This document shows positions 1 to 7,649 of a stretch of 58,907 bases of DNA, in pieces. Source of the DNA: Oceanisphaera psychrotolerans (GTDB lineage Bacteria > Pseudomonadota > Gammaproteobacteria > Enterobacterales > Aeromonadaceae). The notes under the pieces are model-generated. The model worked only from the letters and a program-made list of their open reading frames with translations, made no database searches and was not told the origin of the DNA. Position 1 is the first letter of the stretch; every line of letters begins with the position of its first letter. The translations under genes and the position numbers were made by a program. The DNA lies in assembly GCF_001870485.1 (NCBI RefSeq), contig NZ_MDKE01000016.1:1-58907 (forward strand). The letters are read 5' to 3'.

Positions 1-133
1 GGATGCGCATTATAGGGACCGCCCGATTTTGCGCAAGGGCTTTTTTGATAAAAAACAGCACCACACGCCCAACCGTTCACAAATTAAACCATCAGCTTTT
101 TATTTAAACAAAAACGACTTTAATCCGCCTGCT

Positions 134-174
134 TTGATCCTGATCCGGGTTTTATTCGCGCGCTACAATATAAT
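134..174 (+). promoter_or_regulatory. FNR/DNR-type promoter of nnrS
   Basis: The sequence TTGATCCTGATCCG at 134-147 matches the FNR consensus TTGAT-N4-ATCAA in 8 of 10 defined positions. A perfect TATAAT lies at 169-174, which places transcription start near 181-182. The FNR-like site is therefore centred at about -41, the standard class II activator position. This suggests oxygen- or NO-responsive control of nnrS. The site match and spacing are seen in the sequence; the identity of the regulator is inferred. Confidence 0.6.
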
Positions 175-177
175 GTG

Positions 178-196
178 CATATTAAATACTAATATG
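178..196. promoter_or_regulatory. 19-bp palindrome over the nnrS transcription start
   Basis: CATATTA (178-184) and TAATATG (190-196) are perfect inverted repeats separated by 5 nt. They lie between the predicted -10 element and the nnrS start codon, where a repressor would block transcription. An AT-rich palindrome here fits an NsrR-type operator loosely, but half-site identity to the enterobacterial NsrR consensus is only partial. An nsrR gene is present at 50386-50841. Confidence 0.45.
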
Positions 197-207
197 GATA
201 ACCACAA

Positions 208-1407
208 ATGCAGATACTGGACTCAGAAAAAGAAAGCAGGATATGGCCGCTGTTCCGGCTGGGGTTCCGGGTGTTCTTTCTGGGGGGGGCACTTTTTGCC
301 TGCCTGGCCATGTTGTTATGGCTACTCACTCTCTCGGGCATCACCGTCTTGCCGGGCGTGAGCAATCCCATCTGGTGGCATGCTCATGAAATGCTGTTCG
401 GTTTTACACTGGCCATCGTCGCCGGTTTTGTTCTTACCGCCATGCAGAACTGGACCGGTATCGCCGGCGTACGCGGCTGGCCACTGGCACTGGTTTCGGG
501 ACTTTGGCTACTCCCCCGCCTGTTGATGCCGCTGCGGGGAGAGCTTAATCCGTTGGTGATCATTCTCGACTTATTATGGCTGCCGCTGGTGGCTGGTATG
601 CTGGCTCGGCCCGTGCTGCAAGTGAAGCAATGGCGCAACCTGTTCTTTGTCCCCTTGTTTATCCTGTTCACCCTGCTCAACGGGCTCAGTTATTACGCCG
701 CCTTCAGCGGTAACTGGCTGCTGGCCGAGCGTGTCTTTGTGACGACCGCGCTGGCTCTGAGCGGTTTGATTGCCGTGATGGGGGGCAGGGTCATCCCCTT
801 TTTTACCGCCCGTGCTACCGGCACCGACAAACCCGAGCCGCTGATGTGGCTGGAAAAGATCAGTCTGGGAGCGCTCTGGCTGGGTGTACTCGGCTGGCTG
901 CTGCTGCCACGTAACTCCGCTTTAAATGGGCTGCTGGCGTTTGTGCTGCTGGTGGCCGCCGTCGCTCATTTCACTCGGCTGGCTCGCTGGAACAGCAAGC
1001 TGACACTGAATATCCCTTTGCTATGGGTGCTGCATCTGGGGTATCTGTTTGTGCCACTGGGGCTGCTGGCTCTGGCGGCGGCACTGTTTAATTGGGGCAT
1101 CAGTGTCTCTCTGGCCAGTCACTGGCTGACTGCCGGCGCCATGGGTATCGTGATTCTGGGGATGATTGCCCGGGTATCATTGGGCCATTCCGGTCGTCCA
1201 CTGGACATCGACCGCCCCGTCGTTCTTGCTTTTGTACTGCTGATACTGGCGGCACTGTTGCGCAGTCTGCTGCCCTTGCTGGCTCCGGGCATGACCAATA
1301 TGGCCTACCATGTCAGTGCCCTGGCCTGGACATCGGCATTTGGCGTGTTCAGCTGGGTATACTGGCCGATATTGACCCGTCCGAGGATCGATGGTCGCCC
1401 GGGTTAA
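208..1407 (+). CDS. nnrS: NnrS family heme-copper membrane protein
   Basis: This 399-residue integral membrane protein consists almost entirely of hydrophobic helices, about 12. NnrS proteins are heme- and copper-containing inner-membrane proteins linked to denitrification and nitric oxide resistance; their biochemical activity is not settled. Conserved family stretches are visible: HAHEMLFGF near residue 53, GGRVIPFFTARATG near residue 192 and ARVSLGHSGRPL near residue 322. The ATG at 208 follows an FNR-like promoter and a palindrome, consistent with control by anaerobiosis or NO. The gene stands alone and converges on clpB. Family assignment is secure; the exact role is not. Confidence 0.93.
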   Translation: MQILDSEKESRIWPLFRLGFRVFFLGGALFACLAMLLWLLTLSGITVLPGVSNPIWWHAHEMLFGFTLAIVAGFVLTAMQNWTGIAGVRGWPLALVSGLWLLPRLLMPLRGELNPLVIILDLLWLPLVAGMLARPVLQVKQWRNLFFVPLFILFTLLNGLSYYAAFSGNWLLAERVFVTTALALSGLIAVMGGRVIPFFTARATGTDKPEPLMWLEKISLGALWLGVLGWLLLPRNSALNGLLAFVLLVAAVAHFTRLARWNSKLTLNIPLLWVLHLGYLFVPLGLLALAAALFNWGISVSLASHWLTAGAMGIVILGMIARVSLGHSGRPLDIDRPVVLAFVLLILAALLRSLLPLLAPGMTNMAYHVSALAWTSAFGVFSWVYWPILTRPRIDGRPG

Positions 1408-1422
1408 CCGGTAGAGAAGATA

Positions 1423-1474
1423 AGTGAGGTGGGAGTGTAGCGTGTAAAACCCTCACTCCCCCTTATACCTCACT
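1423..1474. terminator. Interrupted inverted repeat between convergent nnrS and clpB
   Basis: AGTGAGGT (1423-1430) pairs with ACCTCACT (1467-1474), and GGGAGTG (1431-1437) pairs with CACTCCC (1454-1460). This gives a bulged hairpin in the 81-bp gap between convergent genes. There is no clear T tract, so it may be a weak bidirectional terminator or part of a dispersed repeat, since 1424-1450 closely resembles 44473-44500. Confidence 0.4.
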
Positions 1475-1488
1475 CCTTAGCGCTTAAG

Positions 1489-4062
1489 TCACTGATTGAG
1501 AATCAGCCCGTCGCTGTCGGCATCCAGCTCCAGCGGCTTGCCAGGCACCACCTTCCCGGACAGCATGGCTTGCGCCAGCGGGTTTTCGACCTTGTGTTGC
1601 ACCGCCCGCTTCAAGGGACGGGCACCAAACAGCGGATCGAAGCCCGCATGGGCCAGCTTTTCCAGCAGCCGCTCGGTAATGGTCACCTCGAAGCCCTTGT
1701 CTTCGAGCCGCGCCACCAGGCCCTGCAACTGAATACGCGCGATGGACTTGATCTGCTCTTCGGCCAACGGATGGAAAACAACGATATCGTCGATGCGGTT
1801 GATGAACTCGGGACGGAACTGGTGCCCCAGCACCTCCATCAGCATCGCCTTCATCTCGTCATAACCCTTCTCGGTGCTGTGCTCCTGGATCAAGTCCGAT
1901 CCAATGTTGGAGGTCATGATCACCACGGTATTACGGAAGTCCACTGTGCGTCCCTGACCGTCGGTAAGACGACCGTCGTCCAGCACCTGCAACAGGATGT
2001 TGAACACATCCGGATGCGCCTTTTCCACCTCGTCCAGCAGGATCACCGAATAAGGCTTGCGCCGCACCGCTTCGGTCAGATAGCCGCCCTCTTCATAGCC
2101 GACATAGCCGGGAGGGGCGCCCACCAGACGGGACACCGAGTGCTTCTCCATGAATTCCGACATATCGATGCGCACCATGGCATCGCGACTGTCGAACAGA
2201 AAATCGGCCAACGCCTTGCACAACTCGGTCTTGCCCACCCCGGTCGGGCCCATGAACAGGAAAGAACCCACCGGCCGGTTGGGATCGGACAATCCCGCCC
2301 GACTGCGGCGAATGGCATTGGACACCGCCTCGACCGCCTCGTTCTGGCCAATCACCTGCTCATGCAGGCTGTCTTCCATCCGCAACAGCTTGTCTTTCTC
2401 TCCTTCCAGCATCTTGGCGACGGGAATACCAGTCCAGCGCGACAGCACATCAGCAATCTCTTCCTCATTGACCCGGTTTTTCAGTAGATGCTGCTCCTGC
2501 ATTTCGGCCTGAGCGGCCAGATCCAGCTGCTTTTCAAGCTCGGGAATACGACCGTATTGCAGCTCGGACATCCGCGCCAGATCGCCGGCCCGACGCGCCA
2601 CCTCCATTTCCTGACGCACCTGATCCAGCTCGGCCTTGATGTGCTGAGTGCCGGCCAGGGCCGCCTTTTCCGAGGTCCAGACTTCTTCCAGCTCGGCGTA
2701 TTCCCGCTCTTTTTCATCCAGTTCATCACGGATCAACTGCAACCGCTTGCGGCTGCCCTCGTCGTCTTCCTTCAGCAGCGCCTGCTCTTCCAGCTTGAGC
2801 TGGATGATGCGCCGCTCCAGCTTGTCCAGCGGCTCCGGCTTGGAGTCGATCTGTAACCGGATGCTGGACGCGGCCTCATCGATCAGATCGATGGCCTTGT
2901 CGGGTAACTGACGGTCGGCAATGTAACGGTGTGACAGCAGCGCCGCCGCCACGATGGCCGGATCGGTGATCTGCACATGGTGATGCAGTTCGTAGCGCTC
3001 TTTCAAGCCTCGCAGAATGGCGATGGTATCTTCCACCGTCGGTTCGTTGATCAGCACCTTCTGGAAGCGCCGCTCGAGGGCCGCGTCTTTTTCCACATAC
3101 TGGCGGTATTCATCGAGGGTGGTGGCACCCACGCAGTGCAGCTCGCCCCGAGCCAAGGCCGGCTTGAGCATGTTACCGGCGTCCATGGCGCCCTCGCCCT
3201 TGCCGGCACCCACCATGGTGTGCAGCTCGTCGATAAAGAGGATAACCTGCCCCTCTTCCTTGGCCAGCTCGTTGAGCAATGCCTTGAGCCGCTCTTCAAA
3301 CTCACCGCGATATTTGGCCCCGGCGATGAGCGCCCCCATATCGAGCGACAACACCCGCTTGTTCTTGAGCCCTTCCGGCACTTCGCCGTTGATGATCCGC
3401 TGAGCCAGTCCCTCGGCGATGGCGGTTTTACCGACGCCGGGTTCGCCGATCAGCACCGGGTTGTTCTTGGTACGGCGCTGCAACACCTGAATGGTGCGGC
3501 GAATTTCATCGTCCCGGCCGATCACCGGATCCAGCTTGCCCTGCTCGGCCCGCTCGGTCAGATCGATGGTGTACTTTTCCAGCGCCTGGCGGTTTTCTTC
3601 CGCGTTGGGGTCGTCCACCTTCTGGCCACCACGGACCTGATCTATGGCCTGGCTCATCTTGTCTTTGGTCAAACCAACCCGTTTGAGTGCCTCGCCCAGC
3701 TCACCCTTGTCGTCCAGCGCCGCCAGCAAGAACAGTTCCGACGAGATATAGGCATCCTTGCGCTGCTGTGCCAGCTTGTCGCACTGATTGAGCAGCCGCG
3801 CCAGCACCGGTGACACCTGAACATCCATGTCGCCGCCACTCACTTTCGGCAGTCGATCCAGAGACTTGTCCAGCTCCACCCGCAGGGTATTGCTGTCGAC
3901 GCCGGCGGTGGTCAGCAAGGGGCGCAGAGTCCCCCCCTGCTGATTGAGCATGGAAACCAGCAGATGGACCGGTTCGATATAGGCATGATCACGTCCCAAC
4001 GCCATCGACTGGGCATCTTGCAGGGCGAGTTGGAATTTACTGGTAAGACGATCAAGACGCAT
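1489..4062 (-). CDS. clpB: ATP-dependent disaggregase ClpB
   Basis: ClpB is an 857-residue cytoplasmic AAA+ hexamer that works with DnaK-DnaJ-GrpE to extract polypeptides from aggregates after heat stress. An N-terminal Clp-N repeat region is followed by the first AAA+ domain (Walker [10 protein letters not shown] near residue 206, Walker B then [12 protein letters not shown]), the coiled-coil middle domain and the second AAA+ domain ([10 protein letters not shown] near residue 605). The start [11 protein letters not shown] matches E. coli ClpB and gives the identical length; an upstream in-frame start would add 14 unconserved residues. GAGGAG lies just upstream. A sigma-32 promoter precedes the gene. 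Confidence 0.98.
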   Translation of the reverse strand: MRLDRLTSKFQLALQDAQSMALGRDHAYIEPVHLLVSMLNQQGGTLRPLLTTAGVDSNTLRVELDKSLDRLPKVSGGDMDVQVSPVLARLLNQCDKLAQQRKDAYISSELFLLAALDDKGELGEALKRVGLTKDKMSQAIDQVRGGQKVDDPNAEENRQALEKYTIDLTERAEQGKLDPVIGRDDEIRRTIQVLQRRTKNNPVLIGEPGVGKTAIAEGLAQRIINGEVPEGLKNKRVLSLDMGALIAGAKYRGEFEERLKALLNELAKEEGQVILFIDELHTMVGAGKGEGAMDAGNMLKPALARGELHCVGATTLDEYRQYVEKDAALERRFQKVLINEPTVEDTIAILRGLKERYELHHHVQITDPAIVAAALLSHRYIADRQLPDKAIDLIDEAASSIRLQIDSKPEPLDKLERRIIQLKLEEQALLKEDDEGSRKRLQLIRDELDEKEREYAELEEVWTSEKAALAGTQHIKAELDQVRQEMEVARRAGDLARMSELQYGRIPELEKQLDLAAQAEMQEQHLLKNRVNEEEIADVLSRWTGIPVAKMLEGEKDKLLRMEDSLHEQVIGQNEAVEAVSNAIRRSRAGLSDPNRPVGSFLFMGPTGVGKTELCKALADFLFDSRDAMVRIDMSEFMEKHSVSRLVGAPPGYVGYEEGGYLTEAVRRKPYSVILLDEVEKAHPDVFNILLQVLDDGRLTDGQGRTVDFRNTVVIMTSNIGSDLIQEHSTEKGYDEMKAMLMEVLGHQFRPEFINRIDDIVVFHPLAEEQIKSIARIQLQGLVARLEDKGFEVTITERLLEKLAHAGFDPLFGARPLKRAVQHKVENPLAQAMLSGKVVPGKPLELDADSDGLILNQ

Positions 4063-4080
4063 CAGGACTCTCCTCGAACA

Positions 4081-4098
4081 TCCCGCCACCGGGCGGGA
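4081..4098 (-). other. Hairpin in the clpB 5' leader
   Basis: TCCCGCC (4081-4087) and GGCGGGA (4092-4098) form a perfect 7-bp GC-rich stem with a 4-nt loop. It sits between the predicted sigma-32 transcription start and the clpB ribosome binding site. It could affect message stability or translation. No function is shown by the sequence alone. Confidence 0.4.
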
Positions 4099-4125
4099 AT
4101 ACAAGATTGATTACTGATACTAAAG

Positions 4126-4151
4126 ATGGGGGTTTATGGCGGGATTTCAAC
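4126..4151 (-). promoter_or_regulatory. Sigma-32 heat-shock promoter of clpB
   Basis: Read on the minus strand, GTTGAAA (4151-4145) is followed after 13 nt by CCCCAT (4131-4126) and then CT. This is nearly ideal for the sigma-32 consensus CTTGAAA-N13-14-CCCCATNT. Its position about 60 bp upstream of clpB agrees with the known heat-shock regulation of this gene family. Confidence 0.8.
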
Positions 4152-4172
4152 CAATCGATAAATAAGTTTTCG

Positions 4173-4910
4173 CTAATCCAACCAGACCAGCGTCGCCATG
4201 CGACCGGTTTCCCTGTCACGCCGATAAGAAAAAAATCGTTGTTCATCACTATAGGTGCAGAGTCCGCCGCCATAGAGGTGCTGTACCCCCGCCGCCGCCA
4301 GCCGGATCCGGGCCAGGTGATAGATGTTGGCCAGCCACTTTTCGCCATTCGCCTCGCCATGCACCACGAAAGCATCTGCCGCCAGCGGAGAATGCTCGAT
4401 AAAGGTGTCCCGCACCTCGCGGCCCACTTCAAAAGCCGCGGGGCCGATGGCCGGTCCCATCCAGGCCAGCACCCTGGCCGGATCTACTGCCATCGCCCGC
4501 AGGGTCGCTTCCAGCACGCCGGACGCCAGCCCGCGCCAGCCGGCGTGAGCCGCCGCCACCACGGTACCGGCCTCATCACAGAACAACACCGGCAGGCAGT
4601 CGGCGGTCATCACGACACAGACCTGGCCCGGCGTACGCGTCACCACCGCATCGGCGGTCAGGTTACCGGTGTCATCCGGCAAAGTCAGTATCCGGGTGCC
4701 GTGCACCTGCTCCAGCCATACCGGCTCGTTCGGCAGGTTCAAACAGGCACCCAGCCGCTCACGATTGGCCTGCACCCACTGGGGCTTATCGCCCACGTGA
4801 GTGCCCAGGTTCAGGCTGTGGAACGGCGCCGGACTGACGCCGCCCGAGCGTGTGCTCTGGGCGGCACAAACATGGGCCGGCGCCGGCCAGTCGGGCAGGA
4901 TCAGATCCAT
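4173..4910 (-). CDS. pgeF: Peptidoglycan editing factor PgeF (laccase-domain protein, YfiH)
   Basis: This 245-residue cytoplasmic protein belongs to the multicopper-oxidase-like LACC1/YfiH family. The bacterial member PgeF (YfiH) prevents misincorporation of L-Ser into peptidoglycan precursors, and related proteins show purine nucleoside phosphorylase-type activity. Metal-site motifs are visible: MTADCLPVLF near residue 120 and AAHAGWRG near residue 140, supplying the Cys and His ligands. N-terminal STRSGGVS and LNLGTHVGD are family hallmarks. The gene overlaps the 3' end of rluD by 10 nt, the classic rluD-pgeF pair, so the two are probably translationally coupled. Confidence 0.93.
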   Translation of the reverse strand: MDLILPDWPAPAHVCAAQSTRSGGVSPAPFHSLNLGTHVGDKPQWVQANRERLGACLNLPNEPVWLEQVHGTRILTLPDDTGNLTADAVVTRTPGQVCVVMTADCLPVLFCDEAGTVVAAAHAGWRGLASGVLEATLRAMAVDPARVLAWMGPAIGPAAFEVGREVRDTFIEHSPLAADAFVVHGEANGEKWLANIYHLARIRLAAAGVQHLYGGGLCTYSDEQRFFSYRRDRETGRMATLVWLD

Positions 4911-5881
4911 ACCAGATCGTCCGGGTGCGCCGCCGTGTCGGCGCGCAGCAACTCGACCAATGCCACAAAATCATCGGGTATCGGGGCGTGCCATTCCATC
5001 ATTTCACCGCTGATCGGATGTTCCAGTCGCAACATCACCGCGTGCAACGCCTGACGCTTGAAATTGCGCAAAAACGCCAGCAGTTCGGGCTCGGCACTGC
5101 GCGGGGGCTTGAGCCGGCCACCATAGACCGGATCCCCGACCAGAGGATGCTTGAGATGAGCCATGTGTACCCGGATCTGGTGAGTCCGGCCGCTCTCCAG
5201 CCGCAGCCGCAACCGGGTATGGGCACGGAATTTTTCCATGATCCGATAATGGGTCACCGCCGGTTTACCGGTAGGGACCACCGCCATCTGGATACGCTGA
5301 GTGGGATGACGGCCGATATTGGCATCCACGGTGCCACCGCCGGTCATATGCCCAATGGCAACCGCTTCATATTCCCGGGTGATTTCCCGCCCCTGCAGGG
5401 CGGTAACCAGGTGAGTCTGTGCCGGTACCGTCTTGGCCACCACCATCAAACCGGTGGTGTCTTTATCGAGCCGGTGCACTATGCCGGCACGGGGCACTTC
5501 GGCAATGCTCGGGCAATGATGCAGCAGGGCATTGAGCAGGGTACCGTCCGGGGTACCGGCTCCGGGATGCACCACCAGGCCGGCAGGCTTGTTGATCACC
5601 ATGATGTCATCGTCTTCATAAACGATGTTCAGTTCAATGGCCTCGGGTTCGAACCGCACCTCGTCTTCCAGCTCGGCGTAGATCACTACCTGTTGCCCGG
5701 CCAGTACCTTTTCTCGCGGCTTGTTCACCACCTCACCGTCCAGCCGCACCTGATCCTGCTGGATCCAGCTTTTGATGCGCGTACGGGAATAATCGGGGAA
5801 CATTTCCGCCAACGTCTGATCCAAACGCTGACCGTATTGATGATCGGCAATCACGCCGTTCAGTTCGATTTGCTGGCTCAT
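4901..5881 (-). CDS. rluD: 23S rRNA pseudouridine(1911/1915/1917) synthase RluD
   Basis: RluD converts U1911, U1915 and U1917 in helix 69 of 23S rRNA to pseudouridine and is needed for normal ribosome assembly and termination. The N-terminal S4 domain (about residues 14-80) is followed by the catalytic domain with HRLDKDTTGL, which holds the catalytic Asp, and then RLRLESGRTHQIRVHM. ATG at 5881 is chosen because it gives 326 residues, the same as E. coli; a GTG nine bases upstream is the alternative. It heads the rluD-pgeF pair and diverges from bamD, as in many gammaproteobacteria. Confidence 0.97.
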   Translation of the reverse strand: MSQQIELNGVIADHQYGQRLDQTLAEMFPDYSRTRIKSWIQQDQVRLDGEVVNKPREKVLAGQQVVIYAELEDEVRFEPEAIELNIVYEDDDIMVINKPAGLVVHPGAGTPDGTLLNALLHHCPSIAEVPRAGIVHRLDKDTTGLMVVAKTVPAQTHLVTALQGREITREYEAVAIGHMTGGGTVDANIGRHPTQRIQMAVVPTGKPAVTHYRIMEKFRAHTRLRLRLESGRTHQIRVHMAHLKHPLVGDPVYGGRLKPPRSAEPELLAFLRNFKRQALHAVMLRLEHPISGEMMEWHAPIPDDFVALVELLRADTAAHPDDLVWI

Positions 5882-5994
5882 AGAGACCACTGGTTACCAA
5901 ATGATGTTTAATTGGGTATTCTAGCGGTTCTTGACGCTGAGCTTAATCAGTTTCCGCTGACTTGGTTCCCGAATCGCAAAAATGGACTCTCTAC

Positions 5995-6741
5995 ATGGCT
6001 AAACAACGAAGCCTATGGCTCACACTGACTCTCGCCCTGGCACTGGCCGCCACCGGCTGCTCCAGTACAAAAAAAGACGACGTACCGGACGAGCCACCCG
6101 AAGTTCTCTATCAGGATGCACAGGAACGCTTGCAGGCCGGTAATTTCATTCGCGCCGCCGAGTTGCTGGAGGCCATGGACTCTAGGTATCCGTTTGGAGC
6201 TTACTCCAACCAGGTACAGCTTGACCTTATCTATGCCTATTACAAGCAGGATGACGCCGCCCGGGCCCTGGCCAACATCGATCGCTTCATTCGCCTGAAT
6301 CCCAATCACCCCAGCGTCGATTACGCCCAATACATGCGGGGCCTGACCAACATGGCCACCGATCATAACTTCTTTCAGGAACTGCTCAACGTCGACCGGG
6401 CCGACCGGGATCCGGCCTACGCCCGCCAGGCCTTTGCCGATTTTCGCCAGTTACTGCGCCAGTATCCGGACAGCGTTTACGCCGCCGATGCCCGTGCTCG
6501 CATGACGGCACTGAAAAACCGCCTAGCCAAATACGATCTGGCGGTAGCCCGGTTCTACATGAAACGTGGCGCCTGGCTGGCCGCCGCCAACCGTGCCAAA
6601 TTCGTGGTGCAGTCCTACCCGGACACCGACACCCTGCAACCGGCACTGCAAATCATGGCCGAGGCATATAGCACCCTGGGGCTGACCGAAATGGCCAACA
6701 ACGCCAAGGCCGTGCTGCGCGCCAACTTCCCCGCCGGTTAA
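5995..6741 (+). CDS. bamD: Outer membrane protein assembly factor BamD
   Basis: BamD is the essential lipoprotein of the BAM complex, which inserts beta-barrel proteins into the outer membrane. The 248-residue product begins with a lipoprotein signal peptide ending in ATG-C (Cys22), so the mature protein is lipidated. Tetratricopeptide repeats follow, with conserved stretches AMDSRYPFG and DYAQYMRGL. The ATG at 5995 is preferred over an upstream in-frame TTG at 5962 because it starts directly before the charged n-region of the signal peptide. The gene is divergent from rluD and ends at a strong terminator. Confidence 0.96.
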   Translation: MAKQRSLWLTLTLALALAATGCSSTKKDDVPDEPPEVLYQDAQERLQAGNFIRAAELLEAMDSRYPFGAYSNQVQLDLIYAYYKQDDAARALANIDRFIRLNPNHPSVDYAQYMRGLTNMATDHNFFQELLNVDRADRDPAYARQAFADFRQLLRQYPDSVYAADARARMTALKNRLAKYDLAVARFYMKRGAWLAAANRAKFVVQSYPDTDTLQPALQIMAEAYSTLGLTEMANNAKAVLRANFPAG

Positions 6742-6756
6742 CCACCGGAAAAAGAC

Positions 6757-6788
6757 AAAAGGCCCCGTCGGTGACAGGGCCTTTTTTT
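6757..6788 (+). terminator. Rho-independent terminator after bamD
   Basis: AAAAGGCCC (6757-6765) pairs with GGGCCTTTT (6777-6785), and the stem runs into T7. A tracts on the left side let it also work for the convergent gene ending at 6804. Confidence 0.88.
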
Positions 6789-6803
6789 ATGCTCTCGATC
6801 CTG

Positions 6804-7547
6804 TCACATCGATTCCAGGTAGCGCAGGGAGCGCACGCCGTACCAGCACATGGGCTCGCCGTCGATCAGGACCGCATCCAGTTCCAGCTCTGCGCTGGTC
6901 TGGGCCAGCTTGCCGGCGAAAGGGTAGGGCTCGCTGGAGCACAGCAGCACCGGGTTCTGCTCGCGAATCCATTCTTCCTCCAGGGCGGGGTAGCGTTCGT
7001 CGAAGGTAAGCACCTTGTCGGCAAAACCAAGATGCTCGAACACGGAATAAATAAAGGTGTCCCGGCCCACGCTCATGAACGGCTTGCGCCAGATAAGATA
7101 AAGCCACTTGCGTTGGTCATTCAGCACCGATGCAGAGGACGCAGTGTCACCGGGTAACAACGGCAACACCGCGGGAGCACAGGCTTTCTTTTCGGCCAGC
7201 ACCGCCCGGTAGCGAGCACTCAACTCCAGCAAGGCGTCAGAGCCCAGCTGTTGCGACAACAACTCAAGCGCCTGCGGCATGTCGTGCACCGACTTCACCT
7301 CGGTGGCGAAATAGGGAGACGGGCAGGTTTGCGCCATTTCCAGGGTGTTTTCTTCTTTATCGAAAATCACCATGTCCGGCGCCAGTGCCGCAACCTTGCT
7401 CCACTGCACATCCTTGGTGCCGCCGACGACGGGTAGCGAAGCCACCTTGTTCGCCGGATGGATGCAATACCGGGTACGCCCCACCACATTAACGCCACAC
7501 TCGATCAGGGTTTCGGTCCATGAGGGGACCATAGACACCACTCTCAT
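6804..7547 (-). CDS. Cobalamin-type (BtuF-like) helical-backbone binding protein without signal peptide
   Basis: The 247-residue protein matches the helical-backbone metal receptor superfamily, which includes BtuF and iron-siderophore binding proteins. It starts with MRVVSMVPSWTETLIECG, typical of the first beta strand and helix of that fold, and later shows VVGGTKD and APDMVIFD. No signal peptide or lipobox is present, unlike transport-linked BtuF, and no ABC permease or ATPase lies nearby. It may be a cytosolic ligand-binding protein. ATG at 7547 has AAGGA at the right distance; a GTG one codon upstream is less well spaced. It follows gshA on the same strand. Confidence 0.75.
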   Translation of the reverse strand: MRVVSMVPSWTETLIECGVNVVGRTRYCIHPANKVASLPVVGGTKDVQWSKVAALAPDMVIFDKEENTLEMAQTCPSPYFATEVKSVHDMPQALELLSQQLGSDALLELSARYRAVLAEKKACAPAVLPLLPGDTASSASVLNDQRKWLYLIWRKPFMSVGRDTFIYSVFEHLGFADKVLTFDERYPALEEEWIREQNPVLLCSSEPYPFAGKLAQTSAELELDAVLIDGEPMCWYGVRSLRYLESM

Positions 7548-7595
7548 CACGCGTCCTTGTTGTTAAAAACCGATTGGTTTTAAAAGCGGATGGAA

Positions 7596-7625
7596 ATGAG
7601 GGGAAAGCTCACGCTTTCCCCTCAT
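7596..7625 (-). terminator. Strong hairpin downstream of gshA
   Basis: ATGAGGGGAAAGC (7596-7608) and its exact complement (7613-7625) form a 13-bp stem with a TCAC loop. It lies between gshA and the next minus-strand gene. The T tract is poor, so it may only attenuate transcription or protect the gshA message 3' end. Confidence 0.6.
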
Positions 7626-7649
7626 CCTTCTTACCGCTCACCCGCCGGC

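Noticed and set aside
1-133. Possible gene or promoter at the left edge
   Set aside because: The stretch is AT-rich with no convincing start, ribosome site or conserved protein; nothing can be supported there.
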